Positions 51,660 through 60,154 of a DNA stretch of 64,000 nt are shown here, piece by piece (position 1 is the first letter of the stretch; each line of letters begins with the position of its first letter). The DNA is from JANJTB01 sp032027125 (GTDB taxonomy: Bacteria; Bacteroidota; Ignavibacteria; Kapaibacteriales; UBA2268), in contig JAVSMQ010000001.1 in the NCBI GenBank assembly GCA_032027125.1, positions 1,690,556-1,754,555 on the forward strand, given 5' to 3'. The translations under genes were made by a program, and so were the position numbers. The notes below the pieces were generated by a model that saw nothing but the letters and a program-made list of their open reading frames with translations, searched no databases and was not told where the DNA came from.

Positions 51660-53003
51660 TTACTCATATCTCAGCAAATCAATCGGCTCCTGCAGCGACG
51701 CACGTCGGGCAGGTGTGATGCCAAATATCAGTCCAACGGATATTGATACAAAAAATGACAGAATCACTGAAAAAGGAGATACAATAGTTTTTATATCTGT
51801 AAGACCTTCAATCAGAAAGCCGGCAGATACTCCGAGAATAATCCCGATTACTCCACCGGTAATTGATATGGCTACTGCTTCGCTAAGAAACTGTAAAAGT
51901 ATATCTATCCGCTTTGCACCCACAGCTTTTCGGATACCGATTTCCTTAGTTCTTTCGAGAACAGACGCAAGCATAATGTTCATGATACCAATACCGCCGA
52001 CTATTAAAGATATTGACGCTATGGCACCCAGAACTATGTTGAAAATCCTTTTGGTGGACTGCTCCTGCTCAAGTAAGAGCTCGGGAACTATAATTTCAAA
52101 ATCTTTTACAGTATTGTGACGTCTTTCCAACAATCTGCGAATAATATCCACTGATGTCTGTACATCCTTGCTGCTGCTGAAAGTTACTGTTAGATTGTCT
52201 AACTGGTGATAATTGTCGTCATCTGTTTCATCATCTCTGGAGGAACGGCGTTGGAGGTCGGATTTTGTGACATTTGAGCGGTTGTTATATCTCATCAGCA
52301 TTGTTGAAATCGGTATATATACATCAAGATTATAATCCCTGATACCAAGATTTTGAATATTTTCCTTTGAAATTGTTTTCTCATTAATTACTCCGATTAC
52401 GGTCATCCATTCATTGCCGCATTTCAGAGTATTACCGATTGGATTTTCAGTCGGAAATAACTTTTTCATCACTCCGCTTCCAATGATACAAACATTCTCT
52501 GAATTTTCAAAGCTCTTTTCAGCAAATTGAGTTCCCTCGATAATCCTGAAATTATTTACTTCAAAATAATCCTGCATTATACCAACAATACTTATTTCCC
52601 TTTTTAAACCGGATTTAATGGCAGTAACTTCCTGCAATATTTCAGGCGAAACATGGCTGATACCGGGCACAACTGACTTAATTGCATTCATATCGGATAT
52701 TGTCAGACCCGGAGAGAATTTGTCGGCAGCCTCCTTTTTTTCGGAAGAACCTTCAGCACTCTCTTCATCCTTTTTAATTTCCTCCATTTTCTTTTTATCG
52801 TAAGGCTTGATAATAATGTTGTTTGTTCCAAGAAGTTTCATTTTTTCAAGTATTTCCTGTTCAGCTCCGCTGCCGATAGCAAGCATAGCAATAACTGATG
52901 CAACGCCGAAAATTATTCCTAACGAAGTTAGCATTGAGCGCATCTTGTTTTGGATAATCGCCTCGGCAGCTATTTTGAAATTATAACCCCAGCCTGCAAT
53001 CAT
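51660..53003 (-). CDS. MacB/FtsX-type ABC transporter permease
   Basis: This 447-aa protein has an N-terminal helix (~22-45; RSMLTSLGIIFGVASVIAML), a periplasmic MacB-like domain (~50-310) and three C-terminal helices (~325-440) with the motif ERTKEIGIRKAVGAKRIDI. MacB proteins usually carry an N-terminal ATPase; here it is absent, so a separate ATPase subunit is needed, and none is adjacent. The start overlaps the adaptor gene's stop by 4 bp, giving a MacA-MacB-like pair for export of a peptide, drug or lipid. Confidence 0.88.
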   Translation of the reverse strand: MIAGWGYNFKIAAEAIIQNKMRSMLTSLGIIFGVASVIAMLAIGSGAEQEILEKMKLLGTNNIIIKPYDKKKMEEIKKDEESAEGSSEKKEAADKFSPGLTISDMNAIKSVVPGISHVSPEILQEVTAIKSGLKREISIVGIMQDYFEVNNFRIIEGTQFAEKSFENSENVCIIGSGVMKKLFPTENPIGNTLKCGNEWMTVIGVINEKTISKENIQNLGIRDYNLDVYIPISTMLMRYNNRSNVTKSDLQRRSSRDDETDDDNYHQLDNLTVTFSSSKDVQTSVDIIRRLLERRHNTVKDFEIIVPELLLEQEQSTKRIFNIVLGAIASISLIVGGIGIMNIMLASVLERTKEIGIRKAVGAKRIDILLQFLSEAVAISITGGVIGIILGVSAGFLIEGLTDIKTIVSPFSVILSFFVSISVGLIFGITPARRASLQEPIDLLRYE

Positions 53004-54268
53004 TTCTTTTTACTTGAAAGTGTTACTAATTTATAGTCTTCTTTTATATCTTCAGGAATCGAAAGCAGAATTTCATCATTTTTTGTAATACCTTTTTTGA
53101 TTATTACTTCATTTTCGTTCATCTCGCCAATTTCGACCTGCTTTTTTACTATAGAGGAATTGTCCTTTTGATACACAAAATAAATCTTATGTTTATCTTT
53201 GTCAATTGCATGCAGACATTCTAACGGGATAAATGTCACTTTTGGAGATGATGAAATCAAAATCTCATTTCCGGTTGTCATAGACGGCAGAAGTGTTGTA
53301 TCTTTTTCCTTAACAGAAATAATCACCTCAAAAACTTTTGCATTTGAGCCTCTTTTTTGTTCACCTATATTTGCCACTCTAATTACTTCTCCGGTGATTT
53401 TTTTATCAGGATTGGCATCTAAACTGATTTTGACAGATTGACCCTTTTGAATTTTCTGAATATCAATTTCATTCACGTAGGTTACAGATTCCATCGAAGT
53501 TAAATCAGGCAGAGTAGCAACAATCGGATACCATGCATCAACTGTCGAGCCGACAACCTTGCGTCTTCCGTCCCATTCACGTGCATAAATTACCATACCT
53601 TCCGAAGGTGCCAGGATTGTAAACTGATTGAGAGTTTCCATATAAAGAGCCATTTTTTGCTGCTCTTTCATCATATCGGTTTGAATAATGCTGATTTTTG
53701 TAATAGATTGTTTGACTTTAGTTTCATAATTCTTTTTTGACTGGGCAAAACTTCTTTTTGTACGTTCATAATCAAGTTCTACCTGACGGATTACAGATGG
53801 CGCTTCGTATTTGGACTGTTCCATCTGCAGTTTCTTTTCCTTAAGACTGAAATCAATATTTTCGAGTTCATCTCTTGCCTGGGATAATGCCAGAGAACTG
53901 TCTAACTTGGATTCGGTAAGCTGGGATTCAAGTTTTTGAATATTTAGCTGAATATCCTTTACCTTTTGCATAACTTCCGATTTATCGAGTTCGGCGACAA
54001 AATCCCCTTCTTTAACAATAGTGCCTTCATCCACTAATTTTGTGATTTTCATCTGCCATATTCCTACAGCGCGTGCATTATTTGGACCGCGGACATCAAT
54101 ACTGTTTTTGGCACGCAGCTCACCTGTATTATTAACGACAGAACGGAATTCACCAAAAGTGGGTTTAACAACAATATAACTGCTTTTATCTTCTTTGCTG
54201 AAAAGAAAATAATACGCAATTGCAATGAGAAATAATGAACCTAAGGATATAAGAATCTTCTTTTTCAT
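53000..54268 (-). CDS. MacA/HlyD-type periplasmic adaptor protein
   Basis: This protein of about 422 aa has an N-terminal membrane anchor (5-22) and a hairpin of long coiled coils (~95-200). Beta-barrel and membrane-proximal domains follow (VAELDKSEVMQKVKDI, IRVANIGEQKRGSNAKVFEVIISVKE, PEDIKEDYKLV). It fits the RND/ABC efflux adaptor family. Adaptors link an inner-membrane permease to an outer-membrane TolC; no TolC gene is in the window. The ATG at 54268 is chosen over a TTG at 54274. It is the first gene of the operon with the permease. Confidence 0.9.
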   Translation of the reverse strand: MKKKILISLGSLFLIAIAYYFLFSKEDKSSYIVVKPTFGEFRSVVNNTGELRAKNSIDVRGPNNARAVGIWQMKITKLVDEGTIVKEGDFVAELDKSEVMQKVKDIQLNIQKLESQLTESKLDSSLALSQARDELENIDFSLKEKKLQMEQSKYEAPSVIRQVELDYERTKRSFAQSKKNYETKVKQSITKISIIQTDMMKEQQKMALYMETLNQFTILAPSEGMVIYAREWDGRRKVVGSTVDAWYPIVATLPDLTSMESVTYVNEIDIQKIQKGQSVKISLDANPDKKITGEVIRVANIGEQKRGSNAKVFEVIISVKEKDTTLLPSMTTGNEILISSSPKVTFIPLECLHAIDKDKHKIYFVYQKDNSSIVKKQVEIGEMNENEVIIKKGITKNDEILLSIPEDIKEDYKLVTLSSKKK

Positions 54269-54274
54269 AAACAA

Positions 54275-54794
54275 ATCATTTTTTGTAAAATATTATATTG
54301 TAAAACTAATAAAAAAAACGATATGATGATTAATAATAATTAAAAAACGGATTCTAAATTTTTAAATATGCGAACTATTAGCTCACAAATAATCTTCTAT
54401 TCACGATATTTACACACCCTCAGGCTCCCTCTTGTTAGAGTGGGAGAAATTCCGGTAACTGTAATTATGGATATTTATATTTGGGATAAGAAACAAAACA
54501 CAATCGAGAAATTTTTGTCCCTAAAATCTGCTTTTGATTCGCACCACTTTTAATCCTAATTGAATTCGAACAACAGAAAAAATATTGTTACAATGAATTT
54601 ATTTTTTGCTAATTTTGTAAAGTCATTTATTGAGAGTTCGTTGATAAGTGATAATATTTGTTTATTTCGCAATATATAAGGATTTAGTAGTTAGTATGAA
54701 AGTGGCTTTAGAATTTCGTATAACCATCAATTAAAGAGATTTTAAAGAATAATATTGAGTAGCTGAATAAATGAATAAATTATAGGGAAACGGC
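54275..54794. other. Gene-free interval
   Basis: About 520 bp between the divergent adaptor and a hypothetical gene. A short 61-codon frame (54368-54553) has no support. A near-palindromic CTCCCTCTTGTTAGAGTGGGAG at 54428-54449 may be a degraded REP-like head. A TAATTTTG motif at 54610-54617 matches the Bacteroidota -7 consensus but is 178 bp from the next ATG. Confidence 0.4.
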
Positions 54795-55418
54795 ATGATT
54801 GACAGAAGAACAATAAAAAAACAAAATCAGGAAATTGATGAAGAACTTGAAAATCTATCAGACACAGAAATAATGCTCGAATTTTCAAAACTGTTAACTT
54901 CTATTTATCCTCACTTGGTCAAGACAAAAAATTATTGTTACGATCCTTATGATAATATCTCTGAAAATCTATATTTCAATTTTGTTCACTCGACATTCTC
55001 AGGTAAATATGGTTGTGATATTGAAATACAAGAAACACATAAATATGGTTTATCACTTCATTGTTACAGACATTTAAATCACATCTTAATAACTCCTAAA
55101 AACTTTCCATTTACCTGTAACAATTCACAAAAACAATTGACTTTCAAAGACAAACAAGAACTTGACAACAAAGTATTTGTGTTCATACAATTTGGCGACA
55201 AGCAAAATTATCTTTCTGGCGACAGTAATCAGGTTAACGTTAATACTGTGAATTTTGAATTTGTAAATTTTGTAATAGTTGACAAAAAAACTGGATTGAA
55301 TTTTCGTAACCAGGAAGATTTATGGGTTGATAGTAATCTTGTTGACTTTGAACTTGTTTTGGAGGATTTTGACAAAGCAGAACACCAATTTTATAAAATG
55401 GAAACATATGCAGACTGA
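54795..55418 (+). CDS. Hypothetical protein
   Basis: This 207-aa soluble protein has a coiled-coil-like start (KKQNQEIDEELENL), then a beta-rich body with SGKYGCDIEIQE, GLSLHCYRHLNH and KVFVFIQFGDKQNYLSGDSNQVNVNTVNFEF. No family, signal or catalytic motif is recognised. It has no close neighbours on its strand; the next gene starts 114 bp on. Low G+C and isolation suggest an accessory gene. Confidence 0.5.
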   Translation: MIDRRTIKKQNQEIDEELENLSDTEIMLEFSKLLTSIYPHLVKTKNYCYDPYDNISENLYFNFVHSTFSGKYGCDIEIQETHKYGLSLHCYRHLNHILITPKNFPFTCNNSQKQLTFKDKQELDNKVFVFIQFGDKQNYLSGDSNQVNVNTVNFEFVNFVIVDKKTGLNFRNQEDLWVDSNLVDFELVLEDFDKAEHQFYKMETYAD

Positions 55419-55532
55419 AAGTAGGCAGCTTATGTCTATTATAGGGTTATAGTAAAAAAGCGTGTTAAGTGCTTTTTATTCAAATATGTCGCCAGAATAA
55501 ATTTGTAAAATTCTTACTAAACTAAATAATTA

Positions 55533-55964
55533 ATGGCTATAGGAATAATTTTTTATACAATTACTAAAACAACCAACTTGACAACTGCAAGAGAAATAAT
55601 TATCGGTTTGACAATTCATTTATTGGTTCCAATGCTCGGACTAATTTATTTCGTTTTACTGACCAAAAAAATGAGAAAAGAAAACCTTTCTAAATCTACA
55701 ACTTATGAAATTTTCGCAATTTTCATCAATTATGGTGGACTTGTACTTGTAACATTGACTACATTCTTTTGGAAATGGTCAGGACTTTCTTCTTTAGGGA
55801 TATTTTATTTAATTCTTATAGCTCCAATTGTTATGGGTATAATTGCATTCAAAAACAACAAGTACAAAGACAAATCAATATATTACAACCGGATATACAA
55901 AGCAGGAGTACTTTATTATGTAATTGCACCTTTGACATTTTTTATTCTTATTTTTACTGGCTAA
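55533..55964 (+). CDS. Hypothetical membrane protein
   Basis: This 143-aa protein has four membrane helices (about 20-45, 58-82, 85-103 and 120-141) joined by short charged loops (TKKMRKENL, KNNKYKDKS). No family is recognised. It lies between two other unassigned genes, and its expression unit is unclear. Confidence 0.5.
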   Translation: MAIGIIFYTITKTTNLTTAREIIIGLTIHLLVPMLGLIYFVLLTKKMRKENLSKSTTYEIFAIFINYGGLVLVTLTTFFWKWSGLSSLGIFYLILIAPIVMGIIAFKNNKYKDKSIYYNRIYKAGVLYYVIAPLTFFILIFTG

Positions 55965-56086
55965 AAAATAACAAAACCAAGAAAACCTTGAATTGAATCA
56001 ACTAAATAATAAATTATTGCGTTTAAAAAGGTTATACTTATTTTATATTTCCATAACACCTAAATAATCTTTATACAGATAAAGTA

Positions 56087-56251
56087 ATGAGACATATACT
56101 TTTAATCATATTAACTTTTGGCCTTTTTGCCTGTAACCAACATTCTGACAAAGAAACCTCAGAAAGTGACTGGATTAGAGGTACAGAAACAGAAAAAATC
56201 AAGTTCAATGTTAGTATTCCAACAGACAGACAATCACCAATAAGGAAATAA
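56087..56251 (+). CDS. Very small lipoprotein
   Basis: The 54-codon frame reads MRHILLIILTFGLFACNQHSDKETS, with a lipoprotein signal and lipobox LFAC (Cys16), then a 38-residue polar tail. It ends 1 bp before the DoxX ATG, in an arrangement that suggests co-translation. It may be a truncated version of a longer lipoprotein. GTAATG-type spacing gives no strong ribosome site. Confidence 0.55.
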   Translation: MRHILLIILTFGLFACNQHSDKETSESDWIRGTETEKIKFNVSIPTDRQSPIRK

Positions 56252-56252
56252 T

Positions 56253-56687
56253 ATGCTTAATAAATTTATAAATACGGACAATTCAAAAACAACCATACTC
56301 ATCCGGCTTATGGTTGGTGCTGTATTCCTTTCAGAAGGCATACAGAAGTTTTTATTTCCCGAGGACCTTGGTGCCGGTCGTTTTGCAAAAATCGGATTGC
56401 CGATGCCTGAATTTTTAGAAAGTTTTGTCGGCAGCTTTGAAATTGTTTGCGGCACATTGGTTTTACTTGGTTTGCTGACAAGAATTGCAAGCATTCCTTT
56501 AATAATCATTATGCTTGTTGCTATCACTACAACAAAAGCGGAAGTTTTAGCCGACAAAGGTTTCTGGGAAATGCTTCACGGCAGCAGAACAGACTGGGCA
56601 ATGCTTCTCGGGAGTATTTTTCTTTTGATAAAGGGTGGAGGCTTTTGGTCGTTTGATAAGAAGCTGATGAATTATTACGCGAAGTAA
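56253..56687 (+). CDS. DoxX-family membrane protein
   Basis: This 144-aa protein has four helices. Signature residues are LIRLMVGAVFLSEGIQKFLFPEDLGAGRF and then EIVCGTLVLLGLLTRIASIPLIIIM and ADKGFWEMLHGSRTDW, typical of the DoxX-like domain. Family members are linked to redox homeostasis or thiosulfate/quinone reactions, but this one cannot be assigned an activity. It directly follows a tiny lipoprotein. Confidence 0.85.
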   Translation: MLNKFINTDNSKTTILIRLMVGAVFLSEGIQKFLFPEDLGAGRFAKIGLPMPEFLESFVGSFEIVCGTLVLLGLLTRIASIPLIIIMLVAITTTKAEVLADKGFWEMLHGSRTDWAMLLGSIFLLIKGGGFWSFDKKLMNYYAK

Positions 56688-56710
56688 AAACCTGTGATAT
56701 AAAAAATCTA

Positions 56711-56750
56711 AAAGGGTTCGAATAAATTTTGTATTTTATTCAAACCCTTT
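56711..56750. terminator. Bidirectional terminator
   Basis: A 16-bp stem with one mismatch (AAAGGGTTCGAATAAA / TTTATTCAAACCCTTT) between convergent doxX and biotin-carrier genes. T-rich sequences lie on both strands. Confidence 0.7.
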
Positions 56751-56762
56751 ATTTCTACTTCA

Positions 56763-57089
56763 TTATTTTCTTTCTTCCGGTTCGAGCCTGACAAGAACCT
56801 GATTCTTGGATACCATATCGCCCGTTTTGACTAAAATTTCCTTTACTTTGCCATTTAATGGTGCCTTAAGCTGATTTTTCATTTTCATTGCTTCCAAAAT
56901 GAGCAAAGTATCACCCTGCTTAACGATTTGCCCGGTTTTGGCATAAATTTCTCTGATAGTTCCGGGAATGAATGCAGTTATTTTGCTTAAATCTATTCCA
57001 TCAAATCTTTTTCTATCGGCAAACTTCTTATTGATTTTAGTAACATAAGTAGTGTCGTCAATATTAAATCCGGTGTATTGTTCATTCAT
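56763..57089 (-). CDS. Biotin carboxyl carrier protein
   Basis: This 108-aa protein ends in a biotinyl/lipoyl domain with the biotin site EAMKMKN (Lys69) and partner strands KQGDTLLILE and LKAPLNGKVKEILVKTGDMV. It would accept carboxyl groups from a biotin carboxylase and pass them to the carboxyltransferase encoded upstream on the same strand. No alanine/proline-rich linker is present, unlike many carriers. It lies 12 bp after the carboxyltransferase, so the two form a small operon. Confidence 0.93.
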   Translation of the reverse strand: MNEQYTGFNIDDTTYVTKINKKFADRKRFDGIDLSKITAFIPGTIREIYAKTGQIVKQGDTLLILEAMKMKNQLKAPLNGKVKEILVKTGDMVSKNQVLVRLEPEERK

Positions 57090-57101
57090 AACATTATCTC
57101 C

Positions 57102-58646
57102 TTAAAATGGCGGAACGCCGTGCTTTTTACTTGGACGAATTTCCGTCTTATTGGCGGCTATGTGTATTGAATGAAGAATCTGGTCGCGTAATTCCTCTTC
57201 TGTAACCACAGCGTCTATATAACCCGCAGATGCTGCTTTGTACGGATTAGCAAACTTCTGGGTATATTCCTCAACTTTTTCTTTTCTCATTAAGTCGGGG
57301 TCGGCAGCAGCAGCGATTTCACTTTTGAATATGATATTGGCGGCGCCTTCAGGACCCATAACCGCTATTTCGGCTGTTGGAAGAGCAAAAACAAAATCAG
57401 CACCGAGATGCTTGGAGCACATAGCGATATAACCACCGCCATAAGCCTTTCGCAATACTACAGTTATTTTAGGAACTGTTGCCTCGCTGTATGCATATAA
57501 AATCTTTGCACCGTGACGTATCACACCGGCATGTTCCTGGTCAACTCCGGGAAGGTAACCCGGAAGGTCAACAAGTGTAAGAAGCGGGATATTGAACGAA
57601 TCACAGAATCTAATAAAACGTGCAGCTTTGTCTGAAGAATCTACATCAAGCACACCTGCCAGAACCATCGGCTGATTACCGACTATGCCGACAGATTCTC
57701 CATTGAAACGTGCAAATCCTATTACTATATTCGCCGCAAAAAGCTCCTGAACCTCAAGAAATTCAGAGTCGTCACATAAAGACCGGATAATATCGCGGAC
57801 ATCATAAGGCATTTTTGAATCTTTAGGAATAATATCAGATATAACGTACTGCGGTTTCGGCGGTTTCGGCGGATATTTCTCGGCTTTTTTGTTACAATTC
57901 CAAGGTATAAGCGTAACTAATTTTTTGATTTGCTCGAAACATTCCATTTCACTTTCTGCAAAGAAATGTGCATTTCCTGATATTTCAGAATGTACACGTG
58001 CACCGCCGAGGTCTTCCATACTAATTTCTTCACCAAGTACAGTCTTGATAACTTCCGGACCGGTAATGAACATCTTGGAAATTTTATCAACAACAAAAAC
58101 AAAATCAGTCAGAGCCGGCGAATATACAGCACCACCGGCACATGGTCCGAGAATAACCGATATTTGCGGAATGACGCCTGAGGCAAGTGTATTGCGATAA
58201 AATATTTCGCCGTAACCTGCAAGTGAATTAACACCTTCCTGAATTCTTGCACCGCCGGAGTCATTAATGCCGATAAGCGGTATCCCGAGTTTGATTGCGT
58301 GGTCCATCATTTTGGTAATCTTGCGGGCATGAGCAAGACCCAGTGAACCTCCTGCAACAGTAAAATCCTGCGCATATATACATACCGGATGCCCTAATAT
58401 ATCACCTGTTCCGGTTATTACTCCGTCACGTGGAAGGAATTTTTTGTCCATTCCGAAATCTTCTGCCCTATGCTCAACAAATAAATCATATTCATGAAAA
58501 GAACCGGGGTCTAAAATAGCTTCGATTCGGTCACGTGCGGTCAATTTTCCTAACTTACTCTGTTTAACCTTTGATTGAGCATCAGTATTTTCGGAGATGT
58601 CTTTTTTTCTTGTAAAAAAATCGTGTAATCTGCCTGCTAAAGACAT
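57102..58646 (-). CDS. Acyl-CoA carboxylase beta subunit / methylmalonyl-CoA carboxyltransferase
   Basis: This protein of about 514 aa has the two carboxyltransferase halves, with GGSLGLAHARKITKMMDHA, GINDSGGARIQEG and CAGGAVYSPALTDFVFVV in the first, and FIRFCDSFNIPLLTLVDLPGYLPG, KAYGGGYIAMCSKHLGADFVFALPTAEIAVMGPEGA in the second. That is the propionyl-/methylmalonyl-CoA family. It transfers carboxyl groups between biotin and propionyl-type CoA, either in propionate assimilation or in Na-linked decarboxylation. No biotin carboxylase or membrane decarboxylase subunit is adjacent. The ATG at 58646 with AAGGTG upstream is preferred over 58679. Confidence 0.94.
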   Translation of the reverse strand: MSLAGRLHDFFTRKKDISENTDAQSKVKQSKLGKLTARDRIEAILDPGSFHEYDLFVEHRAEDFGMDKKFLPRDGVITGTGDILGHPVCIYAQDFTVAGGSLGLAHARKITKMMDHAIKLGIPLIGINDSGGARIQEGVNSLAGYGEIFYRNTLASGVIPQISVILGPCAGGAVYSPALTDFVFVVDKISKMFITGPEVIKTVLGEEISMEDLGGARVHSEISGNAHFFAESEMECFEQIKKLVTLIPWNCNKKAEKYPPKPPKPQYVISDIIPKDSKMPYDVRDIIRSLCDDSEFLEVQELFAANIVIGFARFNGESVGIVGNQPMVLAGVLDVDSSDKAARFIRFCDSFNIPLLTLVDLPGYLPGVDQEHAGVIRHGAKILYAYSEATVPKITVVLRKAYGGGYIAMCSKHLGADFVFALPTAEIAVMGPEGAANIIFKSEIAAAADPDLMRKEKVEEYTQKFANPYKAASAGYIDAVVTEEELRDQILHSIHIAANKTEIRPSKKHGVPPF

Positions 58647-58879
58647 TTTTATCACCTTAGCTTTAATAAATAAATTCAATGTACAACATTATAGAATACA
58701 AAAATGCAATGATTTAGCCGAAAATAAAAGAGAAATTTAAAGGAAATAATTTGAAGGCAGTTATTTACTGTCTTAAAATGAATTTATTTATTACAGATAG
58801 TAAATCAAATTTACTAAATATCTTTAAATATTTATACGTCAATAATAAAGTTATACTTAATGAAATAGAAAATATTTAA

Positions 58880-59902
58880 ATGAAAAAAAGATTAAAAGTT
58901 TACTTTACTGATTTTTGGGATACTTTCAAACTCGAAGATAATTACTTTCTGAATCTTATCAAAAATGCATACGATGTGGAAATAGACCCTGTTAATCCGG
59001 ATTTTCTCTTCTATTCTAATTTTGGCATTAACCATTATAAATATAAATGCGTACGTATTTATTTTACCGGTGAAAATGTAAGACCTGATTTTAACGAATG
59101 TGACTGGGCATTTTCTTTTGATTATTCTGATGACGAGCGTAATTACAGATTTCCTCTTTATGGGCTTTTTGCCGATATGAACGAGCTTACGAAACCCAAA
59201 GACCCGGAAAAATTATTTCTAATGAAGTCGGAATTTTGTAATTTCATATACTCAAATCCCGGACCTAAAAAGCGTAAGGAATTATTCCTGAAATTATCAC
59301 AATACAAGCAGGTACATTCTGCGGGACGTTATTTGAATAACATTGGCGGTTCGATAGGCGGATTTGAAAAGGAGAAAAGGGAGTTTATAAGCAGATATAA
59401 ATTTACTTTTGCTTTCGAAAACAGTTCATATCCGGGTTATACAACTGAAAAATTATTAGACCCTCTGCTTTGCGGCAGTATTCCGATTTATTGGGGTAAC
59501 AAGGATGTCTGTCGTGATTTTAATCCAAAAAGTTTTATAAATTATCACGACTATGAAAATGATGAAGACTTTATCAATAAAATTATAGAATATGATAATG
59601 TTAAACAATTATATCTTGAGATGCTTGCCGAGCCTGCATTTAAGAATAATACAATCAATGAATTTGTTGATAAAAGGAATGTTTTGGAAAAATTGAAATA
59701 TATATTTTCTTGCGATATAGTACCTGTTGCAGAAAAATCACCTCTGTTTTCTGAAAATAAAATAGTTTCCAATTTATGGGCTGCAGGTACAAGATTAAAA
59801 TACAACAGTGATTTGATAAGAAATAAAGCTGCACTTTTTTCTATTGACAGAGTAATGGTAAAAGCTCACAAAATAAAAGAGAAATATTTCAAAAAGGATT
59901 GA
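58880..59902 (+). CDS. GT10 alpha-1,3/4-fucosyltransferase-like glycosyltransferase
   Basis: This 340-aa protein has the GT10 donor-site motif KFTFAFENSSYPGYTTEKLLDPLLCGSIPIYWG (residues ~174-206; the FAFENS and GYTTEK portions are diagnostic). An N-terminal region (FTGENVRPDFNECDWAFSFDY) is typical of bacterial family members. Such enzymes transfer fucose onto N-acetylglucosamine or glucose in surface glycans. The donor is GDP-fucose; no fucose synthesis gene is in the window. It has no clear membrane anchor and a basic C-terminus, as in Helicobacter FucT. It is flanked by AT-rich DNA. Confidence 0.88.
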   Translation: MKKRLKVYFTDFWDTFKLEDNYFLNLIKNAYDVEIDPVNPDFLFYSNFGINHYKYKCVRIYFTGENVRPDFNECDWAFSFDYSDDERNYRFPLYGLFADMNELTKPKDPEKLFLMKSEFCNFIYSNPGPKKRKELFLKLSQYKQVHSAGRYLNNIGGSIGGFEKEKREFISRYKFTFAFENSSYPGYTTEKLLDPLLCGSIPIYWGNKDVCRDFNPKSFINYHDYENDEDFINKIIEYDNVKQLYLEMLAEPAFKNNTINEFVDKRNVLEKLKYIFSCDIVPVAEKSPLFSENKIVSNLWAAGTRLKYNSDLIRNKAALFSIDRVMVKAHKIKEKYFKKD

Positions 59903-60106
59903 AGTAATTATGACTCATACATTATTTATTCCAAATTGTTTGTCATATAATATTTTTGAAACCTTGCATATGACTTGGAATAGCTTCACTGATGCTTCAA
60001 TTATGAAAATTGACATTTTCAGTTTATATTGAATACTCTTTTTGCAGATAAATACAAATTAACACAATCTTAACAGTATCTTAACGAAAATATAAATATT
60101 ATTTTA

Positions 60107-60114
60107 TATCTTTG
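60107..60114 (+). promoter_or_regulatory. Bacteroidota-type -7 element (TATCTTTG) upstream of the Na/Pi gene
   Basis: Matches TAnnTTTG, 41 bp before the TTG start at 60155. Confidence 0.5.
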
Positions 60115-60154
60115 AAAATTAATATATTACAAAATCATTAATACGTGGTGATGA

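Noticed and set aside
54368..54553. 61-codon open frame in the divergent interval
   Set aside because: No ribosome site, no recognisable similarity, and it overlaps a degraded palindrome; likely random.
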